This document shows positions 44,001-54,533 of a stretch of DNA of 64,000 nt, piece after piece. A model generated the notes under the pieces. That model was not told the origin of the DNA, did not search any database, and was given only the letters and a program-made list of their open reading frames with translations. The stretch's first letter is position 1, and each line of letters begins with the position of its first letter. The position numbers and the translations under genes are program-made. Source of the DNA: Zea mays (taxonomy: Eukaryota > Streptophyta > Magnoliopsida > Poales > Poaceae); contig NC_050105.1 of the NCBI RefSeq assembly GCF_902167145.1, positions 119,305,898-119,369,897 of the forward strand, given 5' to 3'.

Positions 44001-44212
44001 TGGCGGAAAATCCTGTTGAGCACAGCCGCACAAAGCGCATTGACATCCGGCATCACTTTCTGAGAGACCACCAGCAAAAGGGAGATATCGAAGTGTTTCA
44101 TGTTAGCACCGAGAACCAGCTAGCTGATATCTTTACCAAACCTCTAGATGAGAAGACCTTTTGCAGGTTGCGTAGTGAGCTAAATGTCTTAGATTCGCGG
44201 AACCTAGATTGA
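41006..44212 (+). CDS. Copia pol polyprotein (protease, integrase, RT, RNase H), uninterrupted
   Basis: A 1068-codon frame counted from TTG at 41006. In order: aspartic protease [13 protein letters not shown] (residues 11-23); zinc-binding pre-integrase region WHRRLAH…CAACQAGK (from residue 144); integrase core with D in LHMDLFG (about 210), D in IRSDNGSEF (about 273) and E in GVVERKNR (about 309); RT from [12 protein letters not shown] with catalytic YVDDIIFG (about 750); RNase H YSDSDYAG (about 915), AEAEY and ADIFTKPL. It makes cDNA and inserts it. It lies in the +1 frame relative to the end of gag, eight bases after the gag stop, and no ATG starts it. A gag-pol fusion by frameshifting, or translation from a spliced RNA, is needed. 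Confidence 0.93.
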   Translation: MQVYASGGSSWIIDSGCTNHMTGEKKMFTSYVKNKGSQDSIIFGDGNQGKVKGLGKIAISNEHSISNVFLVESLGYNLLSVSQLCNMGYDCLFTNVDVSVFRRCDGSLAFKGVLDGKLYLVDFAKEEAGLDACLIAKTSMGWLWHRRLAHVGMKNLHKLLKGEHVIGLTNVQFEKDRPCAACQAGKQVGGSHHTKNVMTTSRPLEMLHMDLFGPVAYLSIGGSKYGLVIVDDFSRFTWVFFLQDKSETQGTLKRFLRRAQNEFELKVKKIRSDNGSEFKNLQVEEFLEEEGIKHEFSAPYTPQQNGVVERKNRMLIDMARTMLGEFKTPECFWSEAVNTACHAINRVYLHRLLKKTSYELLTGNKPNVSYFCVFGSKCYILVKKGRTSKFAPKAVEGFLLGYDSNTKAYRVFNKSSGLVEVSSDVVFDETNGSPREQVVDLDDVDEEDVPTAAIRTMAIGDVRPQEHLEQDQPSSSTMVHLPTQDDEQVPQVEAHDQGGAQDVQVEEEEAPQAPPTQVRATIQRDHPVDQILGDISKGVTTRSRLVNFCEHYSFVSSIEPFRVEEALLDPDWVLAMQEELNNFKRNEVWTLVPRPKQNVVGTKWVFHNKQDEHGVVTRNKARLVAKGYAQVAGLDFEETFAPVARLESIRILLAYAAHHSFRLYQMDVKSAFLNGPIKEEVYVEQPPGFEDERFPDHVCKLSKALYGLKQAPRAWYECLRDFLIANAFKVGKADPTLLTKTCDDDLFVCQIYVDDIIFGSTNQKSCEEFSRVMTQKFEMSMMGELKYFLGFQVRQLKDGTFISQTKYTQDLLKRFGMKDAKPAKTPMGTDGHTDLNKGGKSVDQKAYQSMIGSLLYLCASRPDIMLSVCMCARFQSDPKECHLVAVKRILTYLVATPCFGIWYPKGSNFDLIGYSDSDYAGCKVDRKSTSGTCQFLGRSLVSWNSKKQTSVALSIAEAEYVAAGQCCAQLLWMRQTLRDFGYNLSKVPLLCDNESAIRMAENPVEHSRTKRIDIRHHFLRDHQQKGDIEVFHVSTENQLADIFTKPLDEKTFCRLRSELNVLDSRNLD

Positions 44213-45002
44213 CTCATAGCATACATGTGTTTATGCCTTTGATCATGTTCCCTATGCATTTTGTTGTTTAGTTATGGTGCTCAAGTTGTACAAACACTCC
44301 CTGGACCTCACAAGTCCGTTGCAAAGTGATGCACATATTTAGGGGGAGATGTGTTACAACTTGCCCTTTGAGACTAACCATGTGCTTGAGTTTGCTTGTT
44401 TTAGTCTCAAAGGAAGTTTGAAAGGGAAAAGATGGACTTGGACCATGAAAGACTTCCACTGCACTCCGATGAGAGGGTAACTTATTCCAAGTTCATCTCA
44501 TGTACTCTTATTGCCTTTGTATTCTTATTGAAGATTTTGGTGAGGCAATGGGGTTCTTGGGCCAAGATTGATCCCGTTTTGGTGTTTGATGCCAAAGGGG
44601 GAGAAAATAAAGGCCAAAGCGATAAATGGATCAGCTACCACTTGAGATATTTTGAAAATAGTAGAATAGAGCTTTTTTGTTTGTTAAAACTCTTTTATTG
44701 TCTATCCTGTCAAAAGTTGGCTTCTTGTGGGGAGAAATGCTGATTATGGGAAAAAGGGGGAGTTTTTGGAATCTTGAATCAAATACTCTTGAAATGACTC
44801 TCTTTATGCCTTAACATGTGTGTTTGACGTAGAGATAGAAATTTGAGTTTTGATTTACAAAAACAAACCAAGTGGTGGCAAAGGATGATCCATATATGCC
44901 AAAATTGAACCAAAACAATTTTGAGTTCTTGTTTGAAATGATTTTGTATTTGTTCTACTTGCTTTATGTTGTGTTGGCATAAATCACCAAAAAGGGGGAG
45001 AT
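44213..45002 (+). other. 3' untranslated region and polypurine tract of copia no. 2
   Basis: Matches 8401-9188 of copia no. 1 and has no convincing frame. It ends AAAAAGGGGGAGAT (44989-45002) directly before the LTR, the plus-strand primer. Confidence 0.75.
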
Positions 45003-46224
45003 TGAAAGGGAAATGTGCCCTTGGGCCATTTCTAAGTATTTTGGTGATTTAGTGTCCAACACAAGTGCTTAAGTGTAAAATGGTGGACAAAGTACAAATC
45101 AAGGATAAAGGTATGTTTCTCAGACTTAGTATATTGTTTATGGACTAATATATTGTGTCTAAGTGCTGGAAACAGGAAAAATCGAATTGGAATTGTCTTG
45201 GCTCGAGCAGCCAAGACTCTGCTGAGTCTGGGAGCACCGGACTGTCCGGTGGTGCACCGGACAGTGTCCGGTGCGCCAGGCTGGCTCGAGCGAAGTGGCC
45301 GCTCTCGGGAATTCGCCGACGACGTACGGCTAAAATTCACCGGACTATCCGGTGTGCACCGGACTGTCCGGTGAGCCAACGGTCGGCCGCGGAATCCGCG
45401 CGCGACACGTGGCCGAGCCAACGGTCAGAAGGGGGCACCGGACTGTCCAGTGTGCACCGGACATGTCCGGTGCGCCAACGGCTCCAAGGCCGCCAACGGT
45501 CGGCTTCGCCATTTAAGGAAGGAAATCGGGCACCGGACACTATCCGGTGTGCACCGGACTGTCCGGTGCGCCAGACGACAGAAGGCAAGAATGGCCTTCC
45601 AGATTTGCTCTCAACGGCTCCTAGCTGCCTTGGGGCTATAAAAGGGACCCCTAGGCGCATGGAGGACGACACCAAGCATTCCTTGAGCAATCTTGATCAC
45701 TCACACATCATTCTTGCGCACTTGTTCGACATTCTAGTGATTTGAGCTCCATTCTAGTGTGCTAGTCTCTTGAGCTCAAGTCTGGGTTTTGTGTGTGCGT
45801 ATTCGCTGTGATCTTTGTGTCTTGTGTGAGTTGCTAATCCCTCCCTTGCTACGTGATTCTTTGTGAACATCTTTTGTAAGGGCGAGAGGCTCCAAGTTGT
45901 GGAGATTCCTCGCAAACGGGATTAAGAAAAGCAAAGCAACACTGTGGTATTCAAGTTGGTCTTTGGACCGCTTGAGAGGGGTTGATTGCAACCCTCGTCC
46001 GTTGGGACGCCACAATGTGGAGTAGGCAAGCGTTGGTCTTGGCCGAACCACGGGATAACCACCGTGCCATCTCTGTGATTGATATCTTCGTGGCTATTGT
46101 GTTGAGTGAGACTCTTCTCTAGCCACCTGGCAATTACTGTGCTAACACTTAAACAAGTTTTTGTGGCTATAAGTTTAAGTTTCGCAGGATCACCTATTCA
46201 CCCCCCCCCCTCTAGGTGCTCTCA
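45003..46224 (+). repeat. 3' LTR (1222 bp) of copia no. 2, complete
   Basis: TGAAAGGGAAATGTG…CTCTAGGTGCTCTCA. It contains the palindromic CACCGGACWGTGTCCGGTG-type cluster (45235-45570) and a TATA box at 45636-45644 (CTATAAAAG). Unlike the 5' LTR it is undamaged, so transcription from this copy would start here and read outward into the neighbouring Zeon-like gag. Confidence 0.92.
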
Positions 46225-47046
46225 GTAGACTGATCCCGGGGTGAGGTTCATGAGCCAGGTTCGGGCAGGTCCAGATAAGGCTACATGAAAATATGTTGCC
46301 ATCACAGTGGTGTTTCCACCTGCTGTCGTGATGGCGGTAACGTACACCTGCAGGAACTCCGACGGGTTTATCGTTCCGCCGTATTTTTTCGGCAGGTGCG
46401 GCCAGAACCTGGGTGGCCAGGACGCTGCACGGAGATGATCCGCAAGAGCAGCGCAGCCCACGCCGGCCAAGGGGACACCCGTTTGGGACCGGGTGCCCAT
46501 TGGTGTCTGCGGTGCAACCGTAGCGAAGTCTTGATCGAGGTCGCGACCACCAATGTTCTGGCGGCGCTCGCGCGCCCTTTCCAAGGATATTCGGGCGTCC
46601 TCTCACGCACGCCTGCGGTTGAGCTCTGCCCGGAGGTCGTTGGTCGGTGCGCCCCTCACTGAGGGCGAGCGCACAGATGATGACGTCTCGTGTTGGCGCC
46701 GCGATGACCGTGTCTTCGACCAGGTCGAGGCAGAATGCGCCATACCGAGTAGTCGATCGACGTCGTCCCGCCATTGCTTCATGGCTCCTGGTGAAGCCGT
46801 GGAGCTTGGAGGGTGTCGCAACAACTCCCTGGTCGCCGACAACGCCCCCGGAGACGCCCTTGATGGAGTCTGGAACGCTTGCGTTGCCGTGTGTTGCCAT
46901 GCGGCGTGCACAGCAGGAGTGACTGGTGCTGGGCGACTGGGAATTTGCGGTGCGAAGGAAGCAACTTCTCCCTCCACCGCAAAGTCAACCGAAGTCTCAG
47001 CGCGGTGCTCAATGATCTGCACCATCATGCCTAGGCAAGGGATCAA
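46225..47046 (-). pseudogene. Ty3 gag, N-terminal part
   Basis: Starts MIPCLGMMVQIIEH at 47046. It has a long Ala/Pro/Ser-rich region and a basic segment ending RAELNRRRA. TGA at 46603-46605 interrupts the frame, which then continues ISLERARERRQNIGG, LPKKYGGTINPSEFLQVY and MATYFHVALSGPARTWL before breaking off at copia no. 2. The remainder is at 37103-37857. It is the first half of the retrotransposon gag domain. The two nonsense codons and the insertion make this copy non-functional. Confidence 0.83.
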
Positions 47047-47069
47047 GCAAAAACCTAATGACTAGGCCC

Positions 47070-47084
47070 CTACCTGGCGCGCCA
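47070..47084 (-). promoter_or_regulatory. Primer binding site of the Zeon-like element
   Basis: The minus strand reads TGGCGCGCCAGGTAG, two bases inside the right LTR. This is not the initiator Met tRNA type used by the other LTR elements here. Tat-lineage elements of grasses use other tRNAs; I cannot name the exact tRNA from sequence alone. Confidence 0.65.
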
Positions 47085-47086
47085 AA

Positions 47087-48108
47087 TGTTGGAGAGCAAA
47101 TCTTCGGCCGGGTGGCAGAGTGCACCCGCCCTAAATCCTGAGATGAGGAGGGGCTTAGGCGTTTTGCTTGACCGTCGGAATGAACGGGAAGAATCTCAAG
47201 AACACACAAGGATTTAGAGTGGTTCGGGCCGCCGGAGCGTAATACCCTACTCCACTGTGAGATGTATTGCTTGTGAGCTTGTATGAGTTTGCGAGTCTAA
47301 GGTGTGACCTAAGATTACGTGTGTGTGTTTGTGTGTGTGTAACGTCGCATGCCTCCTCTTTTATAGCTGAAGGGGGGCATGCACAAAGAGACTGGGCCCC
47401 GACATGTGGGCCCAGGGACATAAAGAATATTGCGCTTGGAGCCTACTAATGTTTGTTGCCGAGACAATCTTCTTGTGCCCTGGTGCCCAAGATCTGCGTA
47501 TCTTCGGCGTGCAGGGGAAGCTTCTTGTAGAAGGAAGGATGGCTATAGCGCGCCGCTTGGTTCGAGCGCACTGTTCGCCAGCAGACCTAGCAGGCGCGCC
47601 ACCTGCTGGATGACCTTGACGTCGCCTGCCAGCGGATGGGACGGGACACATTAAATGCTGAGAGGGCACGTCGCCCGTCAGCGTAGTGGCAGGCGGCGCG
47701 TCCCCTCCTCAATAAATGCAGGGGCTGCACGACTTCACGTTAGGCTCGACCCGATAGTTTATGTCATGGGCCACAAACAGTGGGACTCCACCTGAGCGGG
47801 AAGTGGAGGGCAAGGCCCAGACACGTGTTAGCACCGGACCCCTGCTCATACCAGGGTCCTCTTTGTTTCGGGACCCTGCTGAGGTTCGGACCTACCCGGA
47901 GGCTCCAGACTTATATATATCGGGGTCCGGTGTCCTTCTGTGGGGGCCCGGACCTACTGGGATGTGTTGTCTCTCCTTGCCACGTGGCGCCCTTTGGCCT
48001 GCCCATGTGGTGGGGTCAGGCGTCGTCCCTCGTGTGGCTAGGAGACGTCGTATAGGTGCGGCGCCTTCATGTTGTAGAAGAGGATACCCCTGATTTAGGG
48101 TACCGACA
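47087..48108 (-). repeat. 5' LTR (1022 bp) of the Zeon-like element
   Basis: Plus-strand limits TGTTGGAGAGC…GGTACCGACA, followed by the CGGTG duplication. A minus-strand TATATATAAG box lies near 47910-47919 and a short GT repeat at 47319-47340. Confidence 0.9.
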
Positions 48109-48113
48109 CGGTG

Positions 48114-49180
48114 TATGTCTACAACTTCACTAATTTGAGTTTTATTACCTTGTTGTTCACATGGAATAATAACCAATAATGGGATTGAAACATAAAGGCA
48201 TGTTTTGGTAGGTTTTTTCTACTTGCCCTTTCATGATCCTTTTGCACGAGGTAAATGGTCTAGCATATTCAGACAACTATGTCCGACCACAAGTGCTTGG
48301 TGGTGGGATGCTAGAATCATGGCACTAGGAGGAGACGACACAAGAAGAATTTCCATTATGAAAATATCTAGCAACATGATCCGAGTCACATGGCACTCAT
48401 TCGAGATGCATTGGTATCCTTTTGAGGTAGAGCAAATTTGAATGAAGTGCAATCAATATTAAGGGAACTTGAGTCTAGCCTCAGAGTGTAGGATCAAAAT
48501 GTGTTTGTTATATCTACAAAACTGTAGTGTTCCTCCATCGAGAGTTAGAGAGGAACACGAGCAGTCTATTAGTTTGAATCCTACTAGAAGGGAGAACCAA
48601 CTTATGTTATGCATATCCAAACTTCTTCTCAAGAGGAAGTAATGGAAAAATAGAGGTTGTGATTGAATGGTTTAAAGAAGGGGATCACAACACATTATTT
48701 TGAAGCCAAACGTCATGAGAAATCAAAAACTATCTCTCTCAAAAGGCAGATGGAACAATGAATATGACTCAAGAACAATTTGAAGATGTTGATACTACTT
48801 TTTATAAATATATTTTCATATCCCAATATTATTTAGCGCCTGACCTAATTCTAGAACATGTTCTAAAAATGTTACGTCTAAGATGAATGAGCGGCTAGTC
48901 TGCCCCCACTTGACTGTAGGGGTGGAGCAGACAATGTACAGTTATGGGCGCAAACAAGGCTCCATGACGAGATGGCTTACCGCTAGCTTCTATTAGCTAC
49001 ATTGGGATCATTTGAGCACAAGTATCACTACTGGTTTTTTGGAATTTCTGAATGATGGTGTAGTGCTAGAGGATGTCAACACACCACTATCATTCTAACT
49101 CCAAAGATGAGGAACCCATATGATATGGAGTTTTGGCCTATATCTTTATGAAATTAATGTATAAAATTTGTATACATGTG
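48114..49180 (+). pseudogene. LINE ORF2 continued: end of endonuclease, linker and start of reverse transcriptase
   Basis: Resumes the LINE cut at 31700. Readable pieces in shifting frames include LLFTWNNN (about 48155), then a linker. After that come FKEGDHNT-like and FEAKRHEKSK (about 48675-48735), typical of the region before L1 reverse transcriptase. TTIILTPKMRNPYDMEFWPISL (split, about 49080-49150) matches the RT opening where IVLIPK…FRPISL is usual. The catalytic YADD region is not found, so the copy is 3'-truncated or decayed beyond 49180. Confidence 0.7.
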
Positions 49181-49769
49181 AAATTGTATTTATGTTTAGA
49201 GAATTCTTGTGTTTGTGGCCATCTCTCATTTATACATGAACTTGTATAATGCAACATGTATGCACTTGATATTGACTTATATGTGCCTACTGTTGAAACT
49301 TGTTATTGAATCATATTGTATTTAGAATTTATACGTTGGTATATGCTAAGTTTATTTATCTCATTTGGGTATCAATGTGATTTATCTCAATTTTTATCGT
49401 AATGGTTGTTGGGGGAAAATGCCTTTGTCGAAGGCCAAAACATTATGTCACTAATGGCTTTCAAGTATGTTTTAGGTGCTTCAGAATGGGAATGAGGTTG
49501 AACTTTGCCTGAAGTGGTGCATGTACCAACACGAAGCTAGGAAGCTTTGGCTTCATGAGATTAATGCGTAAACAATAGCAAAAGAAGAGAGCTTCAGTTC
49601 CATAGGCACATGGATGAAGGTGAATAAGAAGGGTCTAGAAGCTTGACCAACACGCTTGAAAAAGGAAGGCTGATGATGTCCTTACATGTTTTATAGTTCA
49701 TATGTATAGGAACTGAGGACACAATTGTAATTTTGTACGAAGTTATACACTAAATTGCCACTACTATAA
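49181..49769. other. Stretch without recognisable features
   Basis: AT-rich sequence, possibly decayed LINE at its start. No frames, ends or repeats can be supported. Confidence 0.4.
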
Positions 49770-49906
49770 GGGCTTGTTCGTTTTGAAATTACTCCACATG
49801 GATTGCCTGTGATTGAGTCGGTTTAAATCCATATCAAGTCAAAAGCCACCTCAATCCCTCCCAATCCACTCCAATCCACATAGAATGAGAATAATCGAAC
49901 AATGCC
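49770..49906. mobile_element. Tourist-type MITE (137 bp)
   Basis: GGGCTTGTTCG (49770) and CGAACAATGCC (to 49906) are inverted ends with two mismatches. TAA triplets at 49767-49769 and 49907-49909 flank them, as for PIF/Harbinger MITEs. Confidence 0.65.
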
Positions 49907-50321
49907 TAAATAGAGGCACAATGTCGTGCACACGTGGGAGAGAACGCCCTAGAGGAAAAATCGGGAACTCTCTATCTTCGAACTTGTATATTTATCTTCG
50001 TGTTTTTATACGTTTGTAGCCGAAGGTATTCGTTGTAATTATTTGTAAGAAAAAAAGAATAGTAAAAGGGAAGCTCAGCAGTAACGATTTTTGCACATAT
50101 ATCCACTTAATTTACTCTTCCTTAAAATGTTACCCCCAAACATGATACCTTTGTCCCTATAACTTATCTTCCATGAGGAGATAAGAAAAGATGGACGAAG
50201 GTTTTGTACTTCTAATAGTGTTCCCTATTTTGGTTTTCTTCAGGGACCAAATCAGGTGACCAACAATGGTAGACACAAAACAAGAAAATCATGCTAAAAC
50301 ATTTATAATTTGCAAAAATAA

Positions 50322-50326
<5 letters not shown>

Positions 50327-50352
<26 letters not shown>
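50327..50352. repeat. (TA)n microsatellite
   Basis: About 13 uninterrupted TA units. The flanking 49910-50326 stretch is AT-rich and I see nothing in it. Confidence 0.9.
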
Positions 50353-50353
<1 letters not shown>

Positions 50354-50448
50354 CTATTCATCATTTTGAATTATCCATAAGCCACTATTTACATAAAATC
50401 AGCAATATACATTGTAGAGAAAAACCTTCTTTTACCTTGCACTTAACA

Positions 50449-50700
50449 TCATTATCTCTCCCAACTAACGAAAGTGTCATGAAAGGAAACAACAACAACA
50501 TTTCTAGCATCAAATAGGGAACTTTTAGAATTCTTGGGCCAAGAAATGAACCATACATTTTTTACGCCTGGGCAAGAAATATCATTATCTCTCCAAACTA
50601 ATAGAAGTGTCAAGAAAGGAAACAAGAAAATTTCTAGCGTCAAATGGGAAATTTTTAGAGTTGTTGGGCCAGCAAAGAAACCATATTTTTTAGGGCAAAA
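50449..50700. repeat. Tandem duplication of a ~130 bp unit
   Basis: ATTATCTCTCCMAACTAAYR…AAAGTGTCAWGAAAGGAAACAA…TTTCTAGCRTCAAAT…TTGGGCCA occurs at about 50449-50580 and again at 50581-50700, with small changes and a few extra bases in the first copy. Confidence 0.75.
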
Positions 50701-50734
50701 TTAGAAATTCTCTCATTATATATATATATGTACA

Positions 50735-51399
50735 TTGGCAAGCGATGAGCGCGGCCACGTCAGCTATAAATGTTCCAATCGTTGGATCGTGTCTCAACAT
50801 CTTCCAGCCGCCCCTCCCCAAACCGCGAGAACTTTCCTATCTTGTGCACCATCTTCACTACGTGATGCTTCTAGACCCTTGGTCGCCAGCGCCCTCTTTG
50901 TTACGCGATGGAGCTCCAATGCTCCACCCCCGACGGAGAGAATTTTGACGTTGGTCCGCCACCGGGAGTGCATCCCCCCTCCCACCCTTCCCTCGAACGT
51001 CACAACGCCATCTCCCTGCCTCCCATAGCGTCCCGCTGCTGGCTTAGGCGGCGTTCCCCCCTTCCTCCCTTCAAATGTTGTCGCCCCGTCGACACGGTAG
51101 GGGCGCCATCCCCACCACCAGATCTACCTGATGCCTACCCTCATGAGATAAATAAAACCAATCATAATTTCAAATTTGACTCCTTTATGCTTCTTGGAGA
51201 TGAGTATGTGTCGTTGACTCTTTATTCATTATTCAGTTTGTTCTCATTTCTATTATTTATTTTCTTTCTTCCACTTTATTCATGTTTGCTCCATTAGATT
51301 TGATTTATTTGAACCACCTATTATTAACTTGAGATAAGTATATTTGTACGGTATACATGGTTACCTCGTGCACATTTTGATTGATTAATATATGTCATC
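50735..51399. other. GC-rich island with short open frames, unassigned
   Basis: From 50735 to about 51130 the sequence is GC-rich, with a TATA-like CTATAAATG at 50764. Overlapping short plus-strand frames (for example 129 codons at 50908-51297) are proline/serine-rich. Nothing matches a family I know. A decayed gene start or captured fragment is possible. The rest is AT-rich. Confidence 0.25.
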
Positions 51400-51571
51400 C
51401 TTGACTTTTTTCGAAAACTTTAATCATTCGTCTTATTCAAAATATTTATTAAAAATATAAAATTTTAAGTCAAGCACAAAGTACCTTAATCGTTATTTTT
51501 TGAATAAGACGAGTGGTTAAAGTTTTTTTAAAAAAAACAATGATGTTATATATTTAAAAACGAAGGGAGTA
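51400..51571. repeat. Stowaway/Mariner-like MITE remnant
   Basis: An inverted pair AACTTTAATCATTCGTCTTATTC / GAATAAGACGAGTGGTTAAAGTT (central bases given in part) and a right end CGAAGGGAGTA fit grass Stowaway-type MITEs. The matching CTCCCTCC left end is not recognisable. The CACTA element starts eight bases further on. Confidence 0.4.
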
Positions 51572-51593
51572 TAATATACACTACCGGAAACGG

Positions 51594-52143
51594 GCCCTTT
51601 GCCGAGTGCCCGAAACACTCGGCAAAGCCTTAAAAACACTCGGCAAAGGCTTTGCTGAGTGTGACACTCGGCAAAGAAGGCTCGGCAAATAGTACATCGG
51701 CAAAGCCTTCTTTGTCGAGTACTTTTTCTCGAGCACTCGGCAAAGAGGTTTGCCGAGTGCCAGGGAGCACTCGGCAAAGAAAAGTGGCCGTTACGGCGAC
51801 GAGGTAATGGAGACGACTTCTTTGCCGAGTGTCAAGCATGACACTCGGCAAAGGCGTCACCTTTGCCGAGTGTCTACCTAGAGGCACTCGGCAAAGAATA
51901 CATCTTTATCGAGCACCCTCTGGGACACTCGGCAAAGAACACGCCAGGGAGGGTCCCCATGTCAGGCTCTTTGTCGAGTGCTCTGTGCGACACTCGGCAA
52001 AACCTACCTCTTTGTCGAGTGCCAGCGACATAACACTCGGCAAAGTACCTAAACATGTGCCCAGGTTTTGGCTCTTTGCCGAGTGTTATGACCCTGACAC
52101 TCGGCAAAGCGCCTCTTTGCCAAGTGTTACACTCGGCAAAGTG
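51594..52143. repeat. Left subterminal repeat cluster of the CACTA element
   Basis: More than 20 copies of TTTGCCGAGTG / CACTCGGCAAAG occur in both orientations, often paired as short hairpins around 8-20 variable bases. In En/Spm such repeats bind the element's second protein during transposition. Confidence 0.9.
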
Positions 52144-52431
52144 ACCAGTATATACCTTTTTTATTTGTTTTTTGTATTCCATCCACACAAACAGAAGATA
52201 TCACATATATATCACATATATACATCACAGATATCATCACAAACATAAATAGCCAACACAAACATAAAACCGTCACCACAAACATAAATATCCATCACAA
52301 ACATAAGTGTTCAACACAAGTATCAAACACAAACATAAGTCTCAAACGTCGCAAGCTCTCACATAAGTATCAAACATAGACATAAGTATTATACATAAGT
52401 TCTGAAGTCTAAAACAATGAAAACACAACAC

Positions 52432-54450
52432 TCATGGAGGTGGGCTGTTTGACCGGGGCTGCATTGGGCTGAACCCTTCCGAAGGGTTGTTGGATGCCGC
52501 CCCAGATTGGCCCTGCACAGAGAAGAGATTGCATGTGTTATACCAGATGCATTACAAACATCTAACTACAATTTTGATACTCACAGGAGTGTGGAAGAGA
52601 GCAGGGTCAACTGGAGGGAACAATGGAGGTGGCGGAGCGATGCCCTGTGCGGCGCCAAGGCTCTGCATGTACTGGAACATCTCCGCCATCCTCTGATGAT
52701 CTACCCGGCGCTCCGCCTCCCGCTCCGCCATCATCCTCGCCTCCATCTCGTGACGTTCCCTCCTCTCTTCTTTTAGTTGGGTCTGTAATATTACAAGCCG
52801 ACGTTATAGTAACTCAAAGAGTAGGTATATAACTCAAGGAAGGACGAGTTACAGAAGCACAAACCTCGAGTTGTTGTATGCGATGATGTGAGCTGTCGTG
52901 CCAAGGTCGTATGGCTGGACTCGAGCCCGTGCTCCTTGCTCTCACCTGAGACAGAGTGGGAGTGGAGGACGAGTTGATTGCCCCGTCGGCAATCCAGTAC
53001 CGCCCATGTCTCTTGCCTCCTCCGACCCTCATGAGCACATCGGGGTCGATCGGCTCGATGCTCGGATCATAGTCTGGGCCATGGACCTCCTGCGCCATGG
53101 CGGTGTAGTCATGGAGGCGGCTGTAGACGACGGGGTTGGTGTAGGCCTCGGGCCCGTCATCCGGGTTGTAGGTGACGTCGGACGTCGCCTTACCCTTATG
53201 GGCCATAGCATAGGCCGAGAAGGTGGAGCAAGGCCGACCACCATGTGACGCCGACTGCAACGAAAACCAACGAGATAGTTAGAAATAATATCTAACTTAG
53301 TGATATATATCTAAATAAAAAAGATGGCGTACCCATGCTTCGGCATATTGGCCCAGACTCCGGCTGCCTTGGTGGTGGGAGGGGCCTTGCATCATCAAAC
53401 GTCGTTCCCGGCTAGCGGTGTGCGCCTCGTCCCACTCAGCCGAACACCACCTATCCACCATCTGCTCCCAGCACAGAGGATGTGCGGCACACCAATGTGG
53501 AATCATCTATAAAGTTAACACGTAAAGTGCATATCAGAAGATAAAATAAAATTCATGCATGGAGTACTGGTACCAAACATGCATGACTTTACCTGCAGGT
53601 ACTGCTCCCTGGTCAACGACATGGTTCGGGCTTGAGGTTTGGTCACCCTCTCCCCAAGGACGGAGCCGTGGTAGGTGATGATGGCCTGGATTCGGGCCTC
53701 ATAGTGCATGTCCACGACGAGCTTCTTACAGCTCGTGGTGGCCACCACATCCGCCCTAGCCTCGTATCCAGCACCGCATCTAAAGAAATCCTGCATACAA
53801 AAACGATGTATCCATACATTATTTCAAGAATTTACAACGAATGCGACATATTTTACATTATACTAAGACTTACCCACAACTCTTGCTTCACCCGCTCCGC
53901 CTTGTTATTGAATTCCCGGCCGTCCCGGTCAACTTCATCGGGGGCGACGGCGTAGTGGTCGAAGGTGAAGGCTGGGCCCGTCACTCCGGCGTACTCCACA
54001 AGTCCAGGGAAGTGTTCCCTGCACAGCAGGCTGAGGATGCCATTGGGGGGCGATGATGACCCCCAGCATAATCCAAAACCGTCCAAGACCTGTCCAAGTG
54101 ATAAATAAAAAGTATTAGTTTATATTATGATTTTGAACACATAATATGAACAAGAATGAAGAACATAAAGTTACATACCTCTCCCCTTCTGGATGAATCA
54201 GCGACCGCCTGTCCCGAAGTATGGGACGCTGAGGGAGACTCGCGGGGCCTCGCAGGTAGATGCTCCTCGAACTTGAGCCGCCTGAACCTGAGGCGTCCTG
54301 CTGCTGGTCGTCGTCGTCTTGCTGCTGGTCATCGTCGTGAGGCGCTGCCTGCTGCTGCGCTGCTTGCTCTGCCTCGTCCGCCGTCCTACTCCTCCTCCCC
54401 TCCTCCTACTCAGCCAATTACCGCCGACCATATTTGTCCAACAACCTGCA
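52432..54450 (-). pseudogene. Second CACTA gene (plant transposase, Ptta/En/Spm type), intron-containing
   Basis: At least seven exon-like blocks on the minus strand: about 54440-54178 (ending SIYLRGPASLPQRP, LIHPEGE), 54092-53873 (VLDGFGLCWGSSS…NNKAERVKQELW, donor GTAAGT), 53793-53593 (DFFRCGAGYEARAD…EQYLQ), 53507-53331 (WCAAHPLCWEQMVDRW…HHQGSRSLGQYAEAW), about 53255-52866 (GRPCSTFSAYAMAHKGK…RVGGGKKHGRYW-like), 52780-52582 (REAERRVDHQRMAEMFQYM, coiled coil) and 52513-52432 (SNSPPP, stop). Block order and motifs fit the Transposase_24 family. The first exon contains a stop in the expected frame (about 54402). The protein probably helps recognise the element ends. Confidence 0.65.
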
Positions 54451-54533
54451 ATTAAGAGTAAACAAATAAGCACATATAAAAAGATGTATTTAAAAACAGG
54501 TGCGAAATAAAAAGTCATATAGCATTACATCGA

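Larger units (their letters stand above)
37858..46224 (+). mobile_element. Ty1-copia element no. 2 (Opie/Ji-like), full length, 8367 bp
   Basis: Exact GTAGA duplications (37853-37857 and 46225-46229) flank LTRs at 37858-38560 and 45003-46224. The order is 5' LTR, primer binding site, gag, pol, 3' untranslated region, polypurine tract, 3' LTR, all on the plus strand. It inserted into the gag of the Zeon-like element in opposite orientation. Pol is uninterrupted, but gag has a stop and a frameshift, and the 5' LTR has lost its promoter. Confidence 0.95.
31706..48108 (-). mobile_element. Gag-only Ty3/gypsy element (Zeon-like), carrying two nested insertions
   Basis: LTRs at 31706-32714 and 47087-48108 face the same way (minus strand TGTCGGTACCC…CCRACA). 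Exact CGGTG duplications flank the element (31701-31705 and 48109-48113). The order on the minus strand is 5' LTR, primer binding site, gag, about 4.4 kb of non-coding and tandemly repeated DNA, 3' LTR. Without the copia insertion (37858-46224 plus one GTAGA) the element is about 8.0 kb, and about 7.2 kb without the Cassandra element as well. No protease, RT or integrase motif is visible, so it is non-autonomous, like maize Zeon, which depends on a related autonomous partner. Confidence 0.88.
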
